A DNA stretch of 44,380 nt from a bacterium (GTDB lineage Bacteria > SAR324 > XYD2-FULL-50-16). Within the stretch, counting starts at the first letter, position 1. Every line of letters starts with the position of its first letter. The notes beneath the pieces were generated by a model, which was not told the DNA's origin, did not search any database, and was given only the letters and a program-made list of their open reading frames with translations. Shown one piece after another: positions 30,590 through 39,441 of the stretch. Position numbers and translations under genes: made by a program. The stretch covers positions 1 through 44,380 of the forward strand of contig JAJRZQ010000042.1 of NCBI GenBank assembly GCA_024275165.1, read 5' to 3'.

Positions 30590-32113
30590 TTACGCCACCT
30601 GTTCCATAGCGGCAAACTCACCGGCAAAGGTTTCAATCGCGGAAATCAGACTGCTCTTGGTATCCTCGCTCACCTTGTTCTCAGAGGCGATGGTTTTTAG
30701 GATCTGGGGCTGTTTAGAGCGGATGAAGTTCAACAAACCTTTTTCAAAGGCCTGGATGGATTCAACGGCAAATTTGTCGGCATAGCCGTTGGTGACGGCA
30801 AAAATGCTGATCACCTGCTCTTCCATGCGCATGGGTTGAAATTGGCCCTGCTTTAATACTTCCACTAAGCGCTCGCCCCGAGCCAACTGCTTGCGGGTGG
30901 TTTCGTCCAAGTCCGAGCCGAATTGGGCAAAGGCGGCTTTTTCGCGGTATTGGGCCAAGTCCAGGCGCAGGGTGCCGGCAACCGACTTCATGGCCTTGGT
31001 CTGGGCGGAGCCCCCGACCCTCGAGACGCTGATCCCTACATTGATGGCGGGACGAATCCCGCTGTTGAAGAGCTCGGATTCTAAAAAGATTTGCCCATCG
31101 GTGATGGAAATCACATTGGTGGGGATGTAGGCCGAAACATCACTCGCTTGGGTTTCGATAATCGGTAAAGCGGTGATGGAGCCGGCGCCCAAAGAATCGT
31201 TTAATTTGCAGGCGCGCTCCAACAAGCGGCTGTGTAGATAAAAGACATCTCCAGGGTAGGCTTCGCGGCCCGGGGGGCGGCGGAGCAGCAGGGAGAGTTG
31301 GCGATAGGCAACCGCTTGCTTGGAAAGATCATCATAGATGATCACTACATGCTTGCCCTGTTTTAAAAAATACTCCCCCATGGAAACCCCGGCAAAGGGG
31401 GCGATAAACTGCATGGGCGCGGGGTCGGCGGCAGTCGCGGCAACAACAATGGTATAATCCATGGCCCCGTATTCGCTTAGCTTTTGGGTTACCTGGGCGA
31501 CCGTGGACTTCTTTTGGCCGATGGCGACATAGATGCAGACGACATCCTGCCCTTTTTGGTTGATGATGGTATCAATCGCGATGGCGGTTTTACCGGTTTG
31601 GCGATCTCCGATGATCAATTCGCGTTGGCCGCGCCCAATGGGCACCATGGCATCAATGGATTTGATCCCCGTCAACATGGATTCGTGGACGGATTTACGG
31701 GCTACGATTCCTGGGGCGACCACCTCTAAGCGATTGTGCCCGGAGGGGGTAAAGGGGCCTTGGCCGTCAATGGGCTCCCCAATGGGGTTGACGACGCGGC
31801 CTAAGAGGGCCTCCCCCACCGGAACCTCGGCAATGCGGCCCGTGCGGTTGACTTGGTCGCCTTCTTTGATGTTTTTGTCTGAGCCGAACAAAACGACTCC
31901 CACATTGTCTGTCTCTAGGTTTAAGATCATGCCCGTGGTGCCCTCGGGAAAGGTGACCAATTCCCCGGCCATGGCCTGATCTAGGCCGTAGATGCGGGCA
32001 ATGCCGTCTCCGACACTCAAGACGGTGCCGACTTCTTTGACTTCGACTTGCGCGTCAAAGCTTTGAATTTGTTCTTGGATGATTTTGCTGATTTCAGCGG
32101 CTCGAATCTTCAT
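30590..32113 (-). CDS. atpA: F1Fo ATP synthase alpha subunit
   Basis: This is the non-catalytic nucleotide-binding subunit of F1. The 507-aa product begins [17 protein letters not shown], has Walker A GDRQTGKT, the [32 protein letters not shown] region and the [15 protein letters not shown] element with its Arg finger. It is 3 bp from atpH upstream and 5 bp from atpG downstream. Confidence 0.98.
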   Translation of the reverse strand: MKIRAAEISKIIQEQIQSFDAQVEVKEVGTVLSVGDGIARIYGLDQAMAGELVTFPEGTTGMILNLETDNVGVVLFGSDKNIKEGDQVNRTGRIAEVPVGEALLGRVVNPIGEPIDGQGPFTPSGHNRLEVVAPGIVARKSVHESMLTGIKSIDAMVPIGRGQRELIIGDRQTGKTAIAIDTIINQKGQDVVCIYVAIGQKKSTVAQVTQKLSEYGAMDYTIVVAATAADPAPMQFIAPFAGVSMGEYFLKQGKHVVIIYDDLSKQAVAYRQLSLLLRRPPGREAYPGDVFYLHSRLLERACKLNDSLGAGSITALPIIETQASDVSAYIPTNVISITDGQIFLESELFNSGIRPAINVGISVSRVGGSAQTKAMKSVAGTLRLDLAQYREKAAFAQFGSDLDETTRKQLARGERLVEVLKQGQFQPMRMEEQVISIFAVTNGYADKFAVESIQAFEKGLLNFIRSKQPQILKTIASENKVSEDTKSSLISAIETFAGEFAAMEQVA

Positions 32114-32116
32114 CGC

Positions 32117-32656
32117 TTAAATACCCTTAGAAATGGTTTCACGAAGGCGTTTCAATCTGTTTTGAATGCTCCCGTCAAAGACTTGGCTGCCGATTTGAGC
32201 TACGGCCCCGCCTAAGATGGCCGGGTCGAGTTGTACCTCTAGGGTGACATCCTTTTTTGTGACGAAGGAGAGTTGTTTTTGAATCTTGTCTAAATCAGTG
32301 GGATTGATTTCCTCCGCCAAGGTGAGTTTGGCTTTGGTTGTTCCCAATTTTTTTTCCGCTTGGGCGGTAAAGCTGCCGGATACTTGCTCAATGACCTCAA
32401 AGCGACCTTGATGAGTCAAGAAGCGGAGAAAGTGAACCACTTCCTTGCCGCATTGTGCCTTTTGGGCGATTGCGCCAACGGCTTGAATTTTGTTTTGCAG
32501 GCTGTATTTAGGCGCGCGAATCAGTTGTTTGAACTCCGCGCTTTCTTGGTAGAGCGCTGCGATGTGGGCGAGTTCTTCTGCCGTGGTCGCTAATTGTTGG
32601 GTCGCGGTTAAGTTGATCAGGGCCTTGGCGTAGCGCCGGCCGATGACTCCATTCAT
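32117..32656 (-). CDS. atpH: F1Fo ATP synthase delta subunit
   Basis: Delta (OSCP homologue) links the peripheral stalk to the F1 head. The 179-aa product opens IGRRYAKALINLT, has a helical N-terminal domain and the C-terminal LDPAILGGAVAQIGSQVFDGSIQNRLKRL, which is the family signature. Spacing to atpA and atpF is 3 bp each. Confidence 0.93.
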   Translation of the reverse strand: MNGVIGRRYAKALINLTATQQLATTAEELAHIAALYQESAEFKQLIRAPKYSLQNKIQAVGAIAQKAQCGKEVVHFLRFLTHQGRFEVIEQVSGSFTAQAEKKLGTTKAKLTLAEEINPTDLDKIQKQLSFVTKKDVTLEVQLDPAILGGAVAQIGSQVFDGSIQNRLKRLRETISKGI

Positions 32657-32659
32657 GGG

Positions 32660-33232
32660 CTAGCCTACTTGCGTTAGGGTTTGGGTGTATTCGTTGATGA
32701 GAGCTTGCTTTTGCTTTGTCCCGATTTTTTCTTTTAAATCCGCTTCGGCTTGCTCTGCCGCTTCTGTGGCCAAAAACTCACGCAGTTCGTGTTTAGCGCG
32801 GGCCAGGTTTTGAGCGATGCGTTTTTCCATTGCCTTTCCAATGCGTGAGGCTTGGGCCTCTGCGTCGGCAATGATTTTTGCCCTTTCTTCTTTGATGGTT
32901 GCTAGGCTTTCTGCTTTGCGCTGTTCAAGCTCTTGGGTCATGCGGTCGATTTTCGCGGTAATCTCAGCTAATTGAGCTTCTTTATTGTCCACATCTTTTT
33001 GGGTCAGTTCCATTTCGTCGCGGGTCGCGGTGGCAGAGGAACGAAAGGCATTGAGCAGGGGTTTTTTAGCGTAGATGTGCAGTAAGATCAAGAGGGCCAA
33101 AAAGTTTGCCGTCTTAAAGGCCATGTCCAAAGTCCAGAGCCCCGCTAAACCTCCCTCGCTTTGTTCTGCGCCGGCAGCGAGAAGCATGCCGGGGGTCAAG
33201 GCCAAAAGGGTAAAAGTAAGCCACTTTTTCAT
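32660..33232 (-). CDS. atpF: F1Fo ATP synthase b subunit with signal-like N-terminus
   Basis: This is the peripheral-stalk subunit, 190 aa. It has two hydrophobic stretches: a signal-like start (MKKWLTFTLLALTPGMLLAAGA) and a membrane anchor at about 38-55 (ANFLALLILLHIYA), then a long charged coiled coil (about 65-180). The AxA-like site after the first hydrophobic run suggests a cleaved leader, a feature of b subunits in some deltaproteobacteria. It pairs with the b' gene next to it to form a heterodimeric stalk. Confidence 0.9.
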   Translation of the reverse strand: MKKWLTFTLLALTPGMLLAAGAEQSEGGLAGLWTLDMAFKTANFLALLILLHIYAKKPLLNAFRSSATATRDEMELTQKDVDNKEAQLAEITAKIDRMTQELEQRKAESLATIKEERAKIIADAEAQASRIGKAMEKRIAQNLARAKHELREFLATEAAEQAEADLKEKIGTKQKQALINEYTQTLTQVG

Positions 33233-33234
33233 GC

Positions 33235-33690
33235 TTATCCGTTGAGTACCTTGGTTTGAATTAAGCTTGCCAACTCCTTGGCTAGGCCTTTTGCTTCTTT
33301 GGTCGCTTGGCTCATCTCTTGGTCAATCTCGTCGGTGGCGGCGCTTAAGGTTTGTTGGGCCTTTTCTTTTGCCGCTTCCGTGATTTGGCTTGCTTGTTGT
33401 TGGGAGGCGGCCATGGAAGCTTGAAATTCCTCGCCGACTTCGGCCAACATTTTTGCCTGAGCTGCCTCAAAAGCAGCTTGAGCCGCTTCCAATTCCGTTT
33501 GAATCGCTTCGAGACGCTCATTGCCTTGGCTTAAGATCAAGGCCCGCCCTTCTAGTGTTCGGAGCAAGGGCTTGAACAACAAGAGGTTTAATAAGAGCAT
33601 CGTTGTGCTGAAAACAACGAGAATGAAAAGAGCGGTAGGCCATTCCAGGTGAAGAATGCCGTAATTGAAGATGGCTCCGTACTGGTGCAT
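33235..33690 (-). CDS. F1Fo ATP synthase b' subunit
   Basis: This second stalk subunit has 151 aa from ATG 33690. It has one membrane segment (about 15-40, TALFILVVFSTTMLLLNLLLF) followed by the typical KPLLRTLEGR and a long Ala/Glu/Gln coiled coil. The frame continues upstream to a TTG at 33774, but that adds an unlikely Cys-rich leader. It is the first gene of the operon. A separate b' alongside b is seen in cyanobacteria, alphaproteobacteria and many deltaproteobacteria. Genes for a and c (atpB, atpE) are not in the window. Confidence 0.88.
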   Translation of the reverse strand: MHQYGAIFNYGILHLEWPTALFILVVFSTTMLLLNLLLFKPLLRTLEGRALILSQGNERLEAIQTELEAAQAAFEAAQAKMLAEVGEEFQASMAASQQQASQITEAAKEKAQQTLSAATDEIDQEMSQATKEAKGLAKELASLIQTKVLNG

Positions 33691-33777
33691 AGTGTAAAAG
33701 GCTGAAATAAGAAAGTCATTAATCTGTTTTGAGCAACAAACCCACAAGTACCAGCGAGGCTTAAATGCTGTCAACCC

Positions 33778-33783
33778 ATTATA
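33778..33783 (-). promoter_or_regulatory. Candidate -10 element of the ATP synthase operon
   Basis: A perfect TATAAT on the minus strand lies about 88 bp upstream of the b' ATG, in the divergent gap with ispD. No convincing -35 sits 16-18 bp further up. A TTGACA occurs a few bases downstream (33774-33769) but has no good -10. Confidence 0.35.
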
Positions 33784-33875
33784 CTTTAAAAAAGGTTGGA
33801 ATAGTTTGCAAGGGGTTTTTTTACTTGATTTTTAGAGTAAATTCCGACCCCATTGATGAATGACAAGGATACCCT

Positions 33876-34610
33876 ATGATTGATTGCATTGTGGTGGCGG
33901 CAGGTCAGGGCCGGCGGATGGGGGCGGGCGGCAATAAGCTCTATTTGCCGCTTTGTGGAAAACCGATCCTCTACTACACTTTGGCCAACTTGGCCGCCTT
34001 ACCGCAAATTTCGCGCATTTTCCCCATTATCCGACAGGATGAACTGGAGCTGTTTCAAGGCCTAGAGCCGCTGGATAAGCTTCAAGCCCCGGTATGGGGG
34101 GCGGCGGAGCGGCCCGATTCGGTGCGGGAGGGGTTGAAGGCCCTGTTGGCAAAAGGGCAGGCCTCTATTGTTATGGTGCATGACGGGGCCAGGCCCTTTA
34201 TCGACGAAGCCTTGATTCAGCGCCTGGCCAAAGCCGCGCAAGGGGCTTGCGCCTTGCCCGTGCTTCCGGTCGCGGATACGGTAAGGGAGGTGGACCAAGC
34301 AGGTCAAAGCTTGCCCACGCGACCAGGAGACTCCACGAAGGTGCTGGATCGTTCTCGGTTGTTTTTGGCCCAAACCCCCCAAGCTTTTCCCCGCAAGTGG
34401 GTTGAAGAGGTTTTTTTGCAGGAGGCCGCCTTGAGGCAAAAACTGACCGATGAGGGGAGTTATTTCGAGGCCTTGGGCAAGCCCGTGGTACTGGTGGAGG
34501 GGCGGGCGGAGAACTTTAAAATCACCTATCCTAGCGACCTCTTGCGCGCCGAGGCGATTTTAGCGGGGGGCAAATGCCTTGGATCGAGAAAAGGCAAGAG
34601 ATTCGTTTAG
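33876..34610 (+). CDS. ispD: 2-C-methyl-D-erythritol 4-phosphate cytidylyltransferase
   Basis: IspD transfers CMP to methylerythritol phosphate in the non-mevalonate isoprenoid pathway. The 244-aa product has the N-terminal nucleotide loop VVAAGQGRRMG, a GKPILYYTL strand, VHDGARPFI, LPVADTVREV, the AQTPQAF element, TDEGSYFEALG and the final NFKITYPSDLLRAE. The usual PK of the loop reads NK. The ATG follows AAGGA. Its 3' end overlaps a small membrane ORF in another frame. ispF, often adjacent, is absent. Confidence 0.94.
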   Translation: MIDCIVVAAGQGRRMGAGGNKLYLPLCGKPILYYTLANLAALPQISRIFPIIRQDELELFQGLEPLDKLQAPVWGAAERPDSVREGLKALLAKGQASIVMVHDGARPFIDEALIQRLAKAAQGACALPVLPVADTVREVDQAGQSLPTRPGDSTKVLDRSRLFLAQTPQAFPRKWVEEVFLQEAALRQKLTDEGSYFEALGKPVVLVEGRAENFKITYPSDLLRAEAILAGGKCLGSRKGKRFV

Positions 34611-34684
34611 CCAAAAATTGGGGGTTTTGGTTTATTGTTTTTTTTGGCCTCTTTTACTATTTATTGCTCTTATCTCAAAATTAA
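34574..34684 (+). CDS. Candidate 36-aa single-pass membrane microprotein
   Basis: A short ORF starts at ATG 34574 inside the end of ispD (+2 frame relative to it) and ends at TAA 34684. A GGGGGG run lies 4 bases upstream of the ATG as a possible ribosome site. The protein has a charged N-terminus (MPWIEKRQEIRLAKN) followed by an uninterrupted hydrophobic stretch (WGFWFIVFFGLFYYLLLLS) and ends QN, the classic layout of a single-span inner-membrane small protein. It stops 8 bp before the rimO ATG, filling the gap. No homologue is recognised; function unknown. Coding status needs comparison with relatives. Confidence 0.5.
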   Translation: MPWIEKRQEIRLAKNWGFWFIVFFGLFYYLLLLSQN

Positions 34685-34692
34685 AGCCCTAC

Positions 34693-36030
34693 ATGGAAAA
34701 TAAGGTCTACTTTGAAACCCTCGGTTGCGCGAAAAACCAAGTGGATAGCGAGATCATGCTCGCGGTGCTGCAAGCGGGTTCTTATGTTTTAACGCCTCGC
34801 CCCGAAGAGGCGCGGGTGATTGTGGTCAACACCTGCGGGTTTTTATCCAGTGCCGTGGAAGAATCCATTCAGCGGATATTGACCTTGGCGGAATACAAAA
34901 CCCAGGGCAACTGCCAAGCCTTGGTGGCGGCGGGCTGCATGATCACGCGGTATCGGGAGCGGCTTTTAAAAGAGATCCCCGAACTCGATGGGCTCATGGG
35001 GACGAGCGACTACACCCGTATTTTGGGGCTGGTAACGCAAATCTTAGGGCAGCAAGAGCGAGTGAGCCTTTTAGAGCCTCGGCCCCGTTACAGCGAAGCC
35101 AACGACCTCGCTCCCCGTTTGCTGAGCGGGTCGGGAGTCGGCGCTTATCTCAAAATCGCCGAGGGCTGCTCGAACGGGTGCAGCTTTTGCAATATTCCCG
35201 CCTTGCGGGGTGGGTTTCGCAGCAAAGCCATTGCTACCGTGGTTCAAGAGGCGAAGTCGCTGCTGGGGCAGGGGGTGAAGGAGTTGACCTTGATCAGTCA
35301 AGATACGAGCAGCTTTGGGTTGGAGAGGGGCGAAACCCTCAAGGCTTTGCTGGAAGAATTATTGAAAGAACCGGGGGATTATTGGTTGCGCTTGCTCTAC
35401 GCTTACCCGAATCGCTTTCCCTTAGGTTTGCTCGACCTCATGGGAGCGGACGCGAGATTGGTTCCCTATTTGGATATGCCGATTCAGCATATTGCCGATG
35501 GGATTTTAAAAAAAATGAACCGTAAAATCACGGGAAGGCAGATTCGCCAGCTTTTGGGGACGGCCCGGGCCAAGCTGCCGAGCTTGGCCTTGCGGACGAG
35601 TTTGATTGTCGGTTTTCCAGGAGAGAGTGAGAGCGATTTTCAGGCGCTGTTGAACTTTGTGGAAGAAGGTTGGTTTGATCATCTTGGGGTGTTTGTCTAT
35701 TCTGACGAAGACAATATTCCAAGCCGTAAACTGAGCCCCAAGGTGGAACCTACGGTAGCGGAAGAACGACGCGAGCGGATTTTGGCAGCCCAGCAAGAGG
35801 TGAGTTTAAAGAGGAATCAAAAGCAGATTGGCCAGATTCAAAAAGTTTTGTTAGAAGGGGTGTCTGAAGAAACAGACCTCCTTTTGCAGGGGCGCAACGC
35901 CAGGCAAGCCCCAGAGGTCGATGGCGTGGTCCTGATCAATGAGGGGGAGGCCCAGGCCGGGAGTTTTGCGCGGGTAGAAATCATTGAGGCTCATCCCTAC
36001 GATTTGGTGGGCCGCATTATCGAAGGGTGA
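34693..36030 (+). CDS. rimO: Ribosomal protein S12 methylthiotransferase RimO
   Basis: RimO is the radical-SAM enzyme that methylthiolates an Asp of ribosomal protein S12. The 445-aa product has the N-terminal cluster cysteines in TLGCAKNQVDSE (Cys12), NTCGF (Cys47) and AAGCM (Cys81). The radical-SAM cluster GCSNGCSFCNIP carries Cys158, Cys162 and Cys165. YLDMPIQHI and RTSLIVGFPGE follow, and the C-terminal TRAM-like domain begins about residue 380. ATG 34693 is chosen; an upstream in-frame ATG at 34579 would read through the small ORF region in another frame. It is followed after 3 bp by yebC. Confidence 0.94.
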   Translation: MENKVYFETLGCAKNQVDSEIMLAVLQAGSYVLTPRPEEARVIVVNTCGFLSSAVEESIQRILTLAEYKTQGNCQALVAAGCMITRYRERLLKEIPELDGLMGTSDYTRILGLVTQILGQQERVSLLEPRPRYSEANDLAPRLLSGSGVGAYLKIAEGCSNGCSFCNIPALRGGFRSKAIATVVQEAKSLLGQGVKELTLISQDTSSFGLERGETLKALLEELLKEPGDYWLRLLYAYPNRFPLGLLDLMGADARLVPYLDMPIQHIADGILKKMNRKITGRQIRQLLGTARAKLPSLALRTSLIVGFPGESESDFQALLNFVEEGWFDHLGVFVYSDEDNIPSRKLSPKVEPTVAEERRERILAAQQEVSLKRNQKQIGQIQKVLLEGVSEETDLLLQGRNARQAPEVDGVVLINEGEAQAGSFARVEIIEAHPYDLVGRIIEG

Positions 36031-36033
36031 TAC

Positions 36034-36795
36034 ATGTCGGGACACAGTAAGTGGAGTACAATCAAGCACAAGAAGGGCGCGGCGGATGCCAAGCGGAGTA
36101 AGGTCTTCACCAAAATCATTCGGGAGGTGACCACTGCCGCCCGTTTAGGCGGTGAAGACCCTAGCGCCAACCCCCGCTTGAGGGCGGCGATTCAGTTGGC
36201 CAAGGCCAACAACATGCCGGCGGAAAACCTAAAGCGGGCGATCCAAAAAGGGGCCGGTGGCGGCAAGGAGGAGGGCTATGAAGCGGCGACCTATGAGGGC
36301 TATGGCCCTCACCAACTAGCGGTGATCGTGGAATGCCTAACGGATAATAAAAATCGGACGATTGCCAACTTGCGGACGATTTTTAATAAAAACGGCGGCA
36401 ACTTGGGCAGCGCCAACAGTGTAGCCTATAACTTTGATTTAAAAGGGGTGATCGAGATCGATAAAGCGGGGATGGAGGAAGATCAATTGACCGAGCATGC
36501 CATTGAGGGCGGGGCGGAAGATATAGATACTTCGGGGGAGGCTGTTTACCAGGTCATCACCGAGGCGGCGGAACTGCATCAGGTCACGGGGTATTTAGAG
36601 GGGCAAGGGATAGAGATTCAAACGAGCGGCCTCGCCTACCTCCCGAAAAGCCATCAAGAGGTGAATAGCCTAGAACAGGCCAAGGCGGCCCTGCAATTTT
36701 TAGAGGCCCTTGAAGACGATGACGATGTGCAAAAGGTGCATTCAAATTTTGACCTCAGTGACGAGGTTGCCGCTGCCTTAGAAGCGGAGAGATAA
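36034..36795 (+). CDS. yebC: YebC/PmpR-family protein
   Basis: The YebC/TACO1 family acts on translation of polyproline stretches and was earlier described as a DNA-binding regulator. The 253-aa product starts MSGHSKWSTIKHKKGAADAKRSKVFTKI, a near-universal opening, and shows NMPAENLKRAIQKG, YEGYGPHQLAVIVECLTDNKNRT and GNLGSANSVAYNF. It directly precedes ruvC and ruvA, a common arrangement in many bacteria. Confidence 0.95.
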   Translation: MSGHSKWSTIKHKKGAADAKRSKVFTKIIREVTTAARLGGEDPSANPRLRAAIQLAKANNMPAENLKRAIQKGAGGGKEEGYEAATYEGYGPHQLAVIVECLTDNKNRTIANLRTIFNKNGGNLGSANSVAYNFDLKGVIEIDKAGMEEDQLTEHAIEGGAEDIDTSGEAVYQVITEAAELHQVTGYLEGQGIEIQTSGLAYLPKSHQEVNSLEQAKAALQFLEALEDDDDVQKVHSNFDLSDEVAAALEAER

Positions 36796-37290
36796 TTGCG
36801 CGTTTTAGGGGTGGACCCCGGGAGCCGCTATACCGGGTATGGGGTGGTGGAGCTGCGGGAGGGCCGACTTTGCCGGATTGCCAGTGGCCGGGTGGAAGCC
36901 TTTCGGGCAGAAGGGTTGCCCCAGCGGCTTTTAGTCATTTACCAAGAACTTTCCCAAGTGATTCAAACCCATCAACCCTTAGCCTGCTCCTTGGAAAAAA
37001 TCTTTCATTCGGTGAACCCTCAATCGAGCTTGATTTTGGGTCATGCTCGCGGGGCGGCCATGCTCGCCTGCGCGGAAGCGGGGTTGGAGGTCTTTGAATA
37101 CTCTCCCACAGAGATCAAAAACGCGATTGTGGGCCAGGGCCGCGCCTCAAAGGGTCAGGTAGCGGCGATGGTGACGATTTTATTGAATCTACAGGGGCAG
37201 AAGCTTACAGAAGACGAGGCCGATGCCTTGGCAGCGGGGATTTGCCACGCTCACAGCGCCTCTTTGGGGCAAATCAAGAGGAAGGGATGA
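36796..37290 (+). CDS. ruvC: Holliday junction endonuclease RuvC
   Basis: RuvC nicks Holliday junctions. The 164-aa product has catalytic Asp7 (GVDPGS), Glu67 (LEKIF), Asp140 and Asp143 in TEDEADALA, as well as the HSVNPQSSLILGHARG motif. The start is TTG at 36796, immediately after the yebC stop, with GGAGAG upstream. It overlaps the ruvA ATG by 4 bp. Confidence 0.95.
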   Translation: MRVLGVDPGSRYTGYGVVELREGRLCRIASGRVEAFRAEGLPQRLLVIYQELSQVIQTHQPLACSLEKIFHSVNPQSSLILGHARGAAMLACAEAGLEVFEYSPTEIKNAIVGQGRASKGQVAAMVTILLNLQGQKLTEDEADALAAGICHAHSASLGQIKRKG

Positions 37291-37907
37291 TCGGCTGGTT
37301 AAAGGGAGAGGTTTTGGCCATTGAAAAAGACGAGGTCTTAGTCAATGTGGCGGGGGTGGGCTATTGGGTCGCCTTGGGTCAGGCGACCCGTCAGCGCTTG
37401 GGCCTGGAAATTGGGAAGAAAGCGGAATTATATATCTATACTTCGGTGCGAGAAGATGAGATTCGCCTTTTTGGTTTTAAGGACTTAGAAGGGCGCAAGC
37501 TCTTTTTATCCCTTTTGTCGGTGAATGGAGTGGGCCCAAAGGCAGGGGGGGCTCTGCTGGATCAATTGAGCCCCGGGGAGATGGTTCAGGCCATCCAAAA
37601 GGGGGATTATAAAGTCTTTACTCAGGTCAGCGGAATCGGCGCCAAGACGGCGCGGCGAATTGTGTTTGATTTAACGGGCAAGATAGAACCCCTCCAGTTG
37701 GAAAAAGAGAGTTCGCCCTCTGCTCAAGCCACTTTATTTGCCGGGGGACAGGTTGCCGCCGACGCCCGTTCTGCTCTGGCTAATCTGGGAATCCCCGATA
37801 AAGAAGCTGACAAAGTCATTCAAAGTCATTTAAAACCGGATATTACAATTAACGAATTGCTTCGCCTTTGTTTGTCGGATCTGCAAAGAAACGGCTCCGG
37901 GCGTTAA
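37287..37907 (+). CDS. ruvA: Holliday junction branch migration protein RuvA
   Basis: RuvA holds the junction open for the RuvB motor. The 206-aa product begins MIGWLKGEVLAIEKDEVLVNVAGVGYWV. It has the helix-hairpin-helix pair (LLSVNGVGPKAGGALLDQLS and VSGIGAKTARRIVFDL), and a C-terminal domain that would bind RuvB (about 155-205). The ATG overlaps the ruvC stop and follows AGGAAGG. ruvB does not follow and is not in the window. Confidence 0.95.
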   Translation: MIGWLKGEVLAIEKDEVLVNVAGVGYWVALGQATRQRLGLEIGKKAELYIYTSVREDEIRLFGFKDLEGRKLFLSLLSVNGVGPKAGGALLDQLSPGEMVQAIQKGDYKVFTQVSGIGAKTARRIVFDLTGKIEPLQLEKESSPSAQATLFAGGQVAADARSALANLGIPDKEADKVIQSHLKPDITINELLRLCLSDLQRNGSGR

Positions 37908-37985
37908 GCGAGCGAGAAAGGCAACAGCTTATTTACTCAACCCTTCTGCTTTGGCAGAAGACCTTGCACAAGAGGAAGAAAAATC

Positions 37986-38513
37986 ATGGGGAATCTCAAT
38001 AAGGTATTATTAATCGGCCGCCTCGGGCAAGATCCGGAAAAACGGATCACGCCCTCGGGCAGTTCGGTGGTGACGGTGAGCCTCGCCACCTCGGAGCGCT
38101 TTAATGATCGCCAGGGGCAAAAGCAAGAACGCACCGAGTGGCATCGGGTCGTTTTTTGGAACCGTCTGGCTGACTTGGTGGAGCAGTATTGTAAAAAGGG
38201 GAGCCAGCTTTTTGTGGAAGGGAGCATCCATACCAATGAATGGCAGGATAAAGACGGAAACAAACGCTATACCACCGAGATTCAAGCACGGAACATGCAA
38301 TTTTTAGATCCTCCCTCAGGGGCGGGGGCCGGTTCCGGTGGCGGAGGCTATGCCGCTTCCGGCGGAGGCTATGCCGCGCCCGCGCAAGGGGGGTACAACG
38401 CGCCTACGGGGGGGCAGGCTCCGGCAGGCGGCGGTTACGGCTCCAATACTCCTCCCCCCGGCCCTGTTGGCGGCGGTGGGGATGACTTTATTGAAGATGA
38501 CATTCCTTTTTAG
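37986..38513 (+). CDS. ssb: Single-stranded DNA-binding protein
   Basis: SSB coats single-stranded DNA. The 175-aa product has the OB fold (about 1-108: NLNKVLLIGRLGQDPE, TEWHRVVFWNRLADLV, FVEGSIHTNEWQDKDG), a Gly/Ala/Pro-rich linker (about 109-165), and the acidic tip DDFIEDDIPF that binds partner proteins. The linker contains two copies of a 16-bp unit (38341-38356 and 38362-38377) encoding GGGYAA with a 21-bp period, indicating recent internal duplication. AGAGGAAG supplies the ribosome site. Confidence 0.96.
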   Translation: MGNLNKVLLIGRLGQDPEKRITPSGSSVVTVSLATSERFNDRQGQKQERTEWHRVVFWNRLADLVEQYCKKGSQLFVEGSIHTNEWQDKDGNKRYTTEIQARNMQFLDPPSGAGAGSGGGGYAASGGGYAAPAQGGYNAPTGGQAPAGGGYGSNTPPPGPVGGGGDDFIEDDIPF

Positions 38514-38516
38514 GGC

Positions 38517-38540
38517 AAGGGGCTGAGCGCCCCTTTTTTT
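38517..38540 (+). terminator. Terminator after ssb
   Basis: AAGGGGC-TGAGC-GCCCCTT followed by five more T residues makes a 7-bp stem intrinsic terminator. It overlaps the miaA stop codon, so it may serve both convergent transcripts. Confidence 0.85.
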
Positions 38541-39441
38541 ATGTTTCTAAAAAGACACGAACCCTTTTTTGCAAGTCCTCATAGTTTTTCACCTCCCTTA
38601 AGTTCATCCCTTCTTTTTGCATGTAACGGATAAAGGTCATTTGCCGTTTGGCGAATTTCTTGATCTCTAGAGCGAGCTTGTTTTGCATGGGGGCTGATTC
38701 GATCTCTCCCAAGAGGTGGCAAGTGATCCATTTGTATTCGAGTCCGTAGCGTTTGAGCCGTGTCGCGGGCACACCGCTGGATAAAAGCCCTTCGACTTCT
38801 TGCGCCAGTCCTTGAGAAAAACGCAGAGCCAGCCGCTCCTCAATGCGCTTGCGGAGTTCGTTGCGCTCTGGTTCAAGGTAAAACCCTTGATAATCGTATT
38901 GCGCCGCAAAGTTCGGGGGGGCAGTGGATTTTTTCTCCTGCTGTTTTTTTTCGATCCAGCGGGCCAGCCTTCGTTTGCTTTCTTGGGACCAGTTTTTTTG
39001 ATGATCCTGTTCCAATTCTTGCAGGCGTTTTAAAAGCTCTTTTTTGGAGAGGGATTCCAAGGCGAGGGAGGTTGTTAAGTCGGTGGGGGGGTGGGTGAAG
39101 TGATAGTCTTGCGCCAAGGCTTTGAGATAATGCCCGCTGCCTCCGCAGAGGATGGGGAGTCGCTTTTTTTGAGCCACTTGCCGCAGCGTTTTTAAAGCCT
39201 GTTCTTGGAATTGACGGACGGAAAAATCCGCTCCCGCGGGGAGGAGGTCAATGAGGTGATAGGGAACCCCATCGTATGCGTGGAGGTCTTTTCCGCTCCC
39301 GAGGTCCATGCCTTGAAAAACCTGCCTTGAATCAACAGAGAGGATTTCACCCTGAAATTCCTTGGCTAGGCGAACGGCCATCTCGGTTTTTCCCGAGGCG
39401 GTAGGGCCGGTTAAGAGGACGACCTTTGGTTTGTTGCCCAT
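38539..39441 (-). CDS. miaA: tRNA dimethylallyltransferase (divergent MiaA)
   Basis: MiaA adds a dimethylallyl group to A37 of UNN-decoding tRNAs. The 300-aa product has P-loop GPTASGKT (12-19), DSRQVFQGMDLGSGKD, VPYHLIDLLPA, and LCGGSGHYLKAL. The C-terminal FAKRQMTFIRY is the usual KRQxTWxR element. The common IGYxE motif before it is replaced by RYGLEYKWI, so this is a divergent branch. The ATG at 39441 is chosen because the longer frame adds a basic 19-residue leader without homology. It converges with ssb. Confidence 0.88.
   Translation of the reverse strand: MGNKPKVVLLTGPTASGKTEMAVRLAKEFQGEILSVDSRQVFQGMDLGSGKDLHAYDGVPYHLIDLLPAGADFSVRQFQEQALKTLRQVAQKKRLPILCGGSGHYLKALAQDYHFTHPPTDLTTSLALESLSKKELLKRLQELEQDHQKNWSQESKRRLARWIEKKQQEKKSTAPPNFAAQYDYQGFYLEPERNELRKRIEERLALRFSQGLAQEVEGLLSSGVPATRLKRYGLEYKWITCHLLGEIESAPMQNKLALEIKKFAKRQMTFIRYMQKEGMNLREVKNYEDLQKRVRVFLET

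Noticed and set aside
33769-33774. TTGACA as -35 of the ATP synthase operon
   Set aside because: The hexamer 17 bp downstream (GTACTT) is a poor -10; the nearby TATAAT lies on the wrong side for this pairing.
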